In this document: positions 6,488-10,002 of the stretch, in pieces
How positions within the stretch are numbered: the stretch's first letter is position 1
How the letters are laid out: each line of letters starts with the position of its first letter
Origin: Calditrichaeota bacterium AABM5.125.24
Lineage (GTDB): Bacteria; Electryoneota; AABM5-125-24; Hatepunaeales; Hatepunaeaceae
Direction of reading: 5' to 3'
NCBI GenBank assembly: GCA_002127415.1
Contig: MWJR01000229.1
Coordinates: forward strand, 1-10,002
DNA: 10,002 nucleotides
Position numbers and translations under genes: made by a program
The notes under the pieces: generated by a model
What the model saw: the letters and a program-made list of their open reading frames with translations, nothing else
Databases searched by the model: none
Told to the model about the DNA's origin: nothing

Positions 6488-6709
6488 GTGCCCATATATG
6501 AATTTATCTGCTGTTCCTGCGGCGACAAGTTTGACCGGCTGGTTCCCTTAGACTGGCGTTCGGCGGGGGTCAAGTGTCCCGGCTGCGGTTCAACCGAGCT
6601 CGAGAAGGCCGTTCCCAAAATCGGGGGTATCCAGAGCGGCGGCAAGCTCTCGGATTCTGGCGACGGAGCCACTTGTCCTACCTGCGGTCCCGGAATCTGC
6701 AACATCTGA
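6488..6709 (+). CDS. FmdB-family zinc-ribbon protein
   Basis: A 73-residue protein starting with GTG and giving MPIYEF, the signature opening of FmdB-type zinc ribbons (usual length 60-110). Zinc knuckles are C8-x2-C11 (with an extra C9) and C30-x2-C33 (CPGCGS). A Gly/Ser-rich linker follows and then a C-terminal CPTCGPGIC (C63, C66, C71), also common in this family and possibly a second metal site. The family was named from a regulator near formamidase genes, but most members have no proven role; a small regulatory or metal-binding protein is all that can be said. It is separated from hpt by 95 bases containing a hairpin, so co-transcription is likely but uncertain. Confidence 0.88.
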   Translation: MPIYEFICCSCGDKFDRLVPLDWRSAGVKCPGCGSTELEKAVPKIGGIQSGGKLSDSGDGATCPTCGPGICNI

Positions 6710-6746
6710 AACTGAGACGAGCGATATTTCGTTCGATTGTTCCGGC

Positions 6747-6764
6747 ATCCCGAAGTTTCGGGAT
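6747..6764. repeat. Hairpin between the fmdB-like gene and hpt, sharing a core with 5968-5979
   Basis: ATCCCGAAGTTTCGGGAT is a near-perfect palindrome. Its 12-base core CCCGAAGTTTCG (6749-6760) is the exact reverse complement of 5968-5979 in the hairpin after the left operon. Imperfect direct repeats ATTGTTCC (6736) and ATTATTCC (6767) flank it. No T-run follows. Confidence 0.65.
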
Positions 6765-6804
6765 CAATTATTCCATAGAAACCCGGCGGGAACAGCGCTG
6801 AGTG

Positions 6805-7344
6805 ATGTTTAAGCCTTCCATAACCGAGCTTGAGATCCGCCGCCGCACAGCACAACTGGCTCAGCAGATTACCAGCGATTTCCAGAGGCGCGAGTTTGTG
6901 GTGGTCATCATACTAAAGGGGGCCTTCATCTTCGCCGCTGACCTGCTGCGGCGGATGTTCGAGCACGACGGGACACCCGAGATAGACTTCATCCGCGCGG
7001 CCAGCTACGGTGCGGGGGATCGCTCCAGCGGTCAGGTTAAGATCGAGCTCGATGTGACCATTCCGATCAAGGATCGGGACATCCTCCTCGTCGACGACAT
7101 AGTCGACTCCGGCCGGACACTATCACTGCTGCGTGACCATCTCACCTCCAGAGGGGCGGCGAGCGTGCACAGCTGCGTGCTGCTCGATAAGCCTTCCCGC
7201 CGGGAAGTTGAATTCACACCCGATTACGTCGGGTTCGAGATCCCGGATCAATTTGTGGTCGGCTTCGGTCTGGACTACGGTGAACGCTACCGCTATCTGC
7301 CCTTCGTCGCTGTAATTGAGACGGAGGGCGATCCCCAACCATGA
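6805..7344 (+). CDS. hpt: Hypoxanthine phosphoribosyltransferase
   Basis: A type I phosphoribosyltransferase of 179 residues that joins hypoxanthine (and probably guanine) to PRPP, giving IMP or GMP in purine salvage in the cytoplasm. Visible motifs are the ILKGAF loop (36-41), the flexible-loop SYG (67-69), the PRPP-binding signature VDDIVDSGRTL (96-106), the base-recognition Lys in LLDKPSRR (K129), and the C-terminal FVVGFGLDYGERYRYLP segment (150-166). The length is normal for bacterial Hpt. ATG at 6805 is taken; a GTG directly before it (6802) would add one residue. No strong Shine-Dalgarno is visible. lolD follows after 24 bases, suggesting co-transcription. Fusion with tilS or ftsH, a neighbourhood known elsewhere, is not seen here. 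All key residues are present. Confidence 0.95.
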   Translation: MFKPSITELEIRRRTAQLAQQITSDFQRREFVVVIILKGAFIFAADLLRRMFEHDGTPEIDFIRAASYGAGDRSSGQVKIELDVTIPIKDRDILLVDDIVDSGRTLSLLRDHLTSRGAASVHSCVLLDKPSRREVEFTPDYVGFEIPDQFVVGFGLDYGERYRYLPFVAVIETEGDPQP

Positions 7345-7368
7345 AGCAACTCAAATTTATCGTCATCT

Positions 7369-8061
7369 ATGCCGAAATTAATAATAGAAGCTTCAGGTCT
7401 CGTAAAACATTACACAATCGACGGTCGTCTGATCGAGGTGCTGAGAGGGATCGACCTGAGGCTGAGTGGGGGTGAAGTGGTGGCGGTGGTCGGCCCGTCG
7501 GGTGCGGGAAAATCCACCCTGCTGCATCTGATCGGCCTGCTGGAGGCCCCCACCGGTGGACAACTGATGCTCGGAGGCGCGGACGCCGCCCGCTTGACTG
7601 AACGTGAGCGCGCCAGATACCGGCTCGAGAGGATCGGCTTTGTCTTCCAGTTCCACCATCTCCTGCCCGAGTTCACATCGCTGGAGAATGTCATTCTCCC
7701 AGGTCTCATCCGGGGTCTGCCGCGGTCTGAGTGCGAAGGTCGAGCCCGGGAGCTGTTGGGTCAGGTCGGTCTGGCCGAGCGAACGATACACAAGCCGGGC
7801 GAGCTGTCCGGAGGAGAACAGCAGCGGGTGGCCTTCGCTCGGGCCCTTATGAACAAACCCGACCTCATCCTGGCTGACGAGCCGACCGGGAATCTCGACC
7901 GCCAGGCCTCCAGCCACCTGCGCGACCTGCTGTGGAGTATCTGTCGCGAGAGGGGAACCACACTGCTGCTGGTAACCCATAACGAGACACTCTCCAGTGG
8001 CGCCGACCGGATGCTGCGGATGGTTGACGGTCGTATAACCGACGTATCAGACATCACTTGA
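7369..8061 (+). CDS. lolD: LolD-type lipoprotein-export ABC ATPase
   Basis: An ABC transporter ATPase of 230 residues in the LolD/MacB/FtsE class. It has Walker A GPSGAGKS (42-49), the Q-loop and class signature FVFQFHHLLPEFTSLENV (91-108), the ABC signature LSGGEQQRVAFARAL (146-160), Walker B LILADEPTGNLD (166-177) and the switch His H204 (LVTHN). LolD powers release of lipoproteins from the inner membrane with LolC/LolE permeases, implying a two-membrane cell. No permease gene is in the window, so the partner must be encoded elsewhere, and a MacB-like or FtsE-like export role cannot be excluded from the ATPase alone. ATG at 7369 has no Shine-Dalgarno. The end of the gene carries the -35 box of the clpC promoter. 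Confidence 0.88.
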   Translation: MPKLIIEASGLVKHYTIDGRLIEVLRGIDLRLSGGEVVAVVGPSGAGKSTLLHLIGLLEAPTGGQLMLGGADAARLTERERARYRLERIGFVFQFHHLLPEFTSLENVILPGLIRGLPRSECEGRARELLGQVGLAERTIHKPGELSGGEQQRVAFARALMNKPDLILADEPTGNLDRQASSHLRDLLWSICRERGTTLLLVTHNETLSSGADRMLRMVDGRITDVSDIT

Positions 8062-8086
8062 CACTATCACTGTCAGGTCGTATATT
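8058..8086 (+). promoter_or_regulatory. Sigma-70-type promoter of clpC
   Basis: TTGACA (8058-8063, full consensus) and TATATT (8081-8086, five of six) are separated by exactly 17 bases. The -35 box overlaps the lolD stop codon (8059-8061). Transcription should start near 8093, giving a leader of about 85 bases. An overlapping TATAAT at 8086-8091 is too far from the -35 box to be the main -10. Confidence 0.8.
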
Positions 8087-8104
8087 ATAATTGTTAGAAG
8101 TCGC

Positions 8105-8139
8105 TGTGCCCAATCCGCCAGGCTGTGAATGACGGCACA
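8105..8139 (+). promoter_or_regulatory. Leader hairpin upstream of clpC, motif CTGTGAATGACG copy 2
   Basis: TGTGCC (8105-8110) pairs with GGCACA (8134-8139) around a 23-base loop. The loop ends with CTGTGAATGAC and the next G opens the 3' arm, the same layout as at 6087-6129 with a different stem. It lies within the predicted clpC 5' leader, so an RNA control element is possible. A second small palindrome, CTACAATATTGGTAG, follows at about 8147-8161. Confidence 0.5.
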
Positions 8140-8166
8140 TAGTATCCCTACAATATTGGTAGTATC

Positions 8167-8172
8167 TGAGGT
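8167..8172 (+). promoter_or_regulatory. Ribosome binding site of clpC
   Basis: TGAGGT lies 5 bases before ATG at 8178 and supports that start. Confidence 0.75.
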
Positions 8173-8177
8173 AGATT

Positions 8178-10002
8178 ATGACCAGTAAGCTCTCCTTCCG
8201 GGTCCAGCAGGTGCTGCAATACGCCCGTGAGGAGGCTCTGCGGCTTGGACACGATGCCATCGGCACAGAGCACCTCTTGATGGGCATACTTCGTCTCGGC
8301 GAAGGGATGGCCATCAGAATCCTCACCCACCTGGGCTGCGACCTGGAAGAGCTTCGCGAGACGCTGGAGGAGACAACCGGCTCCGGTTCCACCACCCTTA
8401 AGATCGGGAACCTGCCGTTCACCAAGCGGGCCGACCGGGGCCTCAAGGTCTCTTACCTCGAAGGGAAAAACTACCATAGCGAGATAATCGGCACCGAACA
8501 CCTTCTATTATCGCTGGCAAAGGATGAGGATGGACTGGCAAGCCAGGTGCTGACAGGATTCAACGTCACTTACGAAACGGTCAAGAACGAGCTGGAGAAT
8601 ATACTGCGGGAGGGTTCCGGCACCTCAACCCGCGGCGAAGCGCGCAGCCGTGATAAGAGCCGCACCGCGGTGCTGGATCACTACAGTCGCGACCTCACCC
8701 GCCTGGCCCGGGAGGACCAACTGGATCCGATAATCGGTCGCAGTCGGGAGATTGAGCGGGTGGCTCAGATCCTGTCGCGTCGCAAGAAGAACAACCCGGT
8801 TCTGATTGGCGACCCCGGCGTCGGTAAGACGGCCATTGTGGAGGGGCTGGCGCTGCGCATCGTCCAGAGGCGGGTCTCACCCATTCTGCACAACAAACGG
8901 GTGGTGATGCTGGACCTCGGCGCACTTGTGGCCGGAACCAAGTATCGCGGCCAGTTCGAGGAGCGGGTCAAGGCCATTATCGTCGAACTTGAGAAGAGCG
9001 GCAAGATCATCATCTTCCTCGATGAGCTGCACACCATAGTCGGCGCCGGTTCAGCCTCCGGGTCGCTGGACGCCTCCAATATGTTCAAACCCGCCCTGGC
9101 ACGCGGCGAACTGCAGTGCATCGGCGCCACCACTCTGAACGAATACCGGCAGCATATCGAGAAGGACGGGGCCCTGGAGCGGCGCTTCCAGAAGGTGCTG
9201 GTCGATCCTCCCACAATCGAGGAGACCATCGACATACTCGAAGGGCTCAAAGAGCGCTACGAGCAGCATCACAACGTCACCTACACCCCCGAGGCTATCA
9301 GGTCGGCGGTGCACCTGTCGGACCGCTATATCACCGACCGGTTCCAGCCGGACAAGGCGCTCGATGTGCTGGACGAGACCGGCTCCCGCGCCAGGCTGAC
9401 GCACATTACCATCCCTGAAAAGATTATTCAGCTTGAGAAGGAATCCGAACGACTGGCGAGGCTTAAGGAGGATCTGGTCAAGAATCAGGAGTATGAGAAG
9501 GCTGCGCAGATCAGGGACAAGAAGAAACAGCTCGACGACATCCTCGCACAGGAACGGGAGGTCTGGGAACGTTCGACGCGTGAGAAGCCGGTGGCGCTGG
9601 ACTCCGACCAGGTGGCGGAGGTGGTGGCAATGATGACCGGCATCCCGATGACCAAGGTGGTGGTGTCCGAGTCAGAGCGGCTGCTCAACATCGAAAAGGA
9701 GCTATCCAGGAAGATTATCGGTCAGGAAGAGGCAATCGCCGCCATAGCCAAGGCGATCCGCCGCAATCGCACCGGCCTGAACAGGCGGAACCGGCCGATC
9801 GGCTCGTTTATCTTCCTCGGTCCGTCTGGCGTCGGCAAGACCGAGACCGCACGGGTGCTGGCTGAGTTCCTGTTTGAGGACCCCAACGCGCTGGTTCGGG
9901 TGGATATGTCGGAGTATATGGAGAAGTTCAACGTCTCCCGTCTCATCGGCGCGCCGCCGGGATATGTCGGGTATGACGAAGGGGGGCAGCTCTCCGAGCG
10001 GG
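8178..10002 (+). CDS. clpC: ATP-dependent Clp protease ATP-binding subunit ClpC (3'-truncated)
   Basis: An open frame runs from ATG 8178 to the right edge, 608 complete codons. ClpC is a cytoplasmic hexameric unfoldase that feeds damaged or regulated proteins into ClpP. Seen in order: two Clp N-terminal repeats (about 5-145); the first AAA+ domain with Walker A GDPGVGKT (211-218), pore loop KYRGQFEER (255-263) and Walker B IIIFLDELHT (277-286); a short middle domain with a UVR-like coiled segment (about 416-455, EYEKAAQIRDKKKQL), which favours ClpC over ClpA or ClpB; then the second AAA+ domain with Walker A GPSGVGKT (548-555) and pore loop GAPPGYVGYDEGG (591-603). The ClpP-docking loop and C-terminus are beyond the window. 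It has its own promoter and ribosome binding site. No CIRCE or CtsR-type operator was seen in the leader. Confidence 0.95.
   Translation, partial: MTSKLSFRVQQVLQYAREEALRLGHDAIGTEHLLMGILRLGEGMAIRILTHLGCDLEELRETLEETTGSGSTTLKIGNLPFTKRADRGLKVSYLEGKNYHSEIIGTEHLLLSLAKDEDGLASQVLTGFNVTYETVKNELENILREGSGTSTRGEARSRDKSRTAVLDHYSRDLTRLAREDQLDPIIGRSREIERVAQILSRRKKNNPVLIGDPGVGKTAIVEGLALRIVQRRVSPILHNKRVVMLDLGALVAGTKYRGQFEERVKAIIVELEKSGKIIIFLDELHTIVGAGSASGSLDASNMFKPALARGELQCIGATTLNEYRQHIEKDGALERRFQKVLVDPPTIEETIDILEGLKERYEQHHNVTYTPEAIRSAVHLSDRYITDRFQPDKALDVLDETGSRARLTHITIPEKIIQLEKESERLARLKEDLVKNQEYEKAAQIRDKKKQLDDILAQEREVWERSTREKPVALDSDQVAEVVAMMTGIPMTKVVVSESERLLNIEKELSRKIIGQEEAIAAIAKAIRRNRTGLNRRNRPIGSFIFLGPSGVGKTETARVLAEFLFEDPNALVRVDMSEYMEKFNVSRLIGAPPGYVGYDEGGQLSER

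Noticed and set aside
7341..7371. ATG at 7341 overlapping the hpt stop as the start of a small gene
   Set aside because: That frame soon gives Arg-rich sequence unlike a protein and overlaps the strong LolD frame.
8765..9250. 161-residue minus-strand reading frame opposite clpC
   Set aside because: It is the antisense shadow of the conserved first AAA+ domain.

Overview
The window is a chromosomal segment of a GC-rich Gram-negative-type bacterium. A kelch protein ending in a domain like the type IX secretion (T9SS) type A sorting signal, a DUF5683-like protein and a Ser/Thr kinase carrying PEGA domains point to an uncultured lineage of, or near, the FCB group (Zixibacteria-like or a neighbouring candidate phylum). 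The taxonomy is inference. All recognisable genes lie on the + strand.

Left block (1-5948): five tightly packed genes, probably one operon. They are the C-terminal part of an envelope protein with Ig/Fn3-like domains; a sigma-54 activator with GAF, AAA+ and Fis-type HTH domains but no receiver; a membrane Ser/Thr kinase with two extracytoplasmic PEGA domains and a degenerate ATP loop; a secreted six-blade kelch propeller; and a TPR-like/DUF5683-like membrane protein. Junctions are 8-base or 4-base overlaps or gaps of 25-45 bases. The set resembles an envelope sensing and signalling cassette: a surface propeller, a kinase with an external sensor, and a transcription activator that could act downstream.

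Middle (5949-6487): about 540 bases without a credible gene, packed with palindromes. These include a 34-base hairpin bracketed by 9-base direct repeats, two copies of a bipartite two-hairpin element whose stems differ but stay paired, a 12-bp perfect hairpin, and several other hairpins. A hairpin core recurs inverted in the fmdB-like/hpt spacer, and a 12-base motif recurs in the clpC leader. This is the most unusual part of the window.

Right block (6488-10002): an FmdB-type zinc-ribbon protein with a good ribosome binding site and GTG start, hypoxanthine phosphoribosyltransferase (hpt), and a LolD-type lipoprotein-export ATPase without its permease in view. The ATP-dependent unfoldase clpC follows, running off the right edge. 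clpC has its own near-consensus promoter overlapping the lolD stop codon and a leader of about 85 bases that can form a hairpin. No tRNA, rRNA, CRISPR array or transposase gene was seen.
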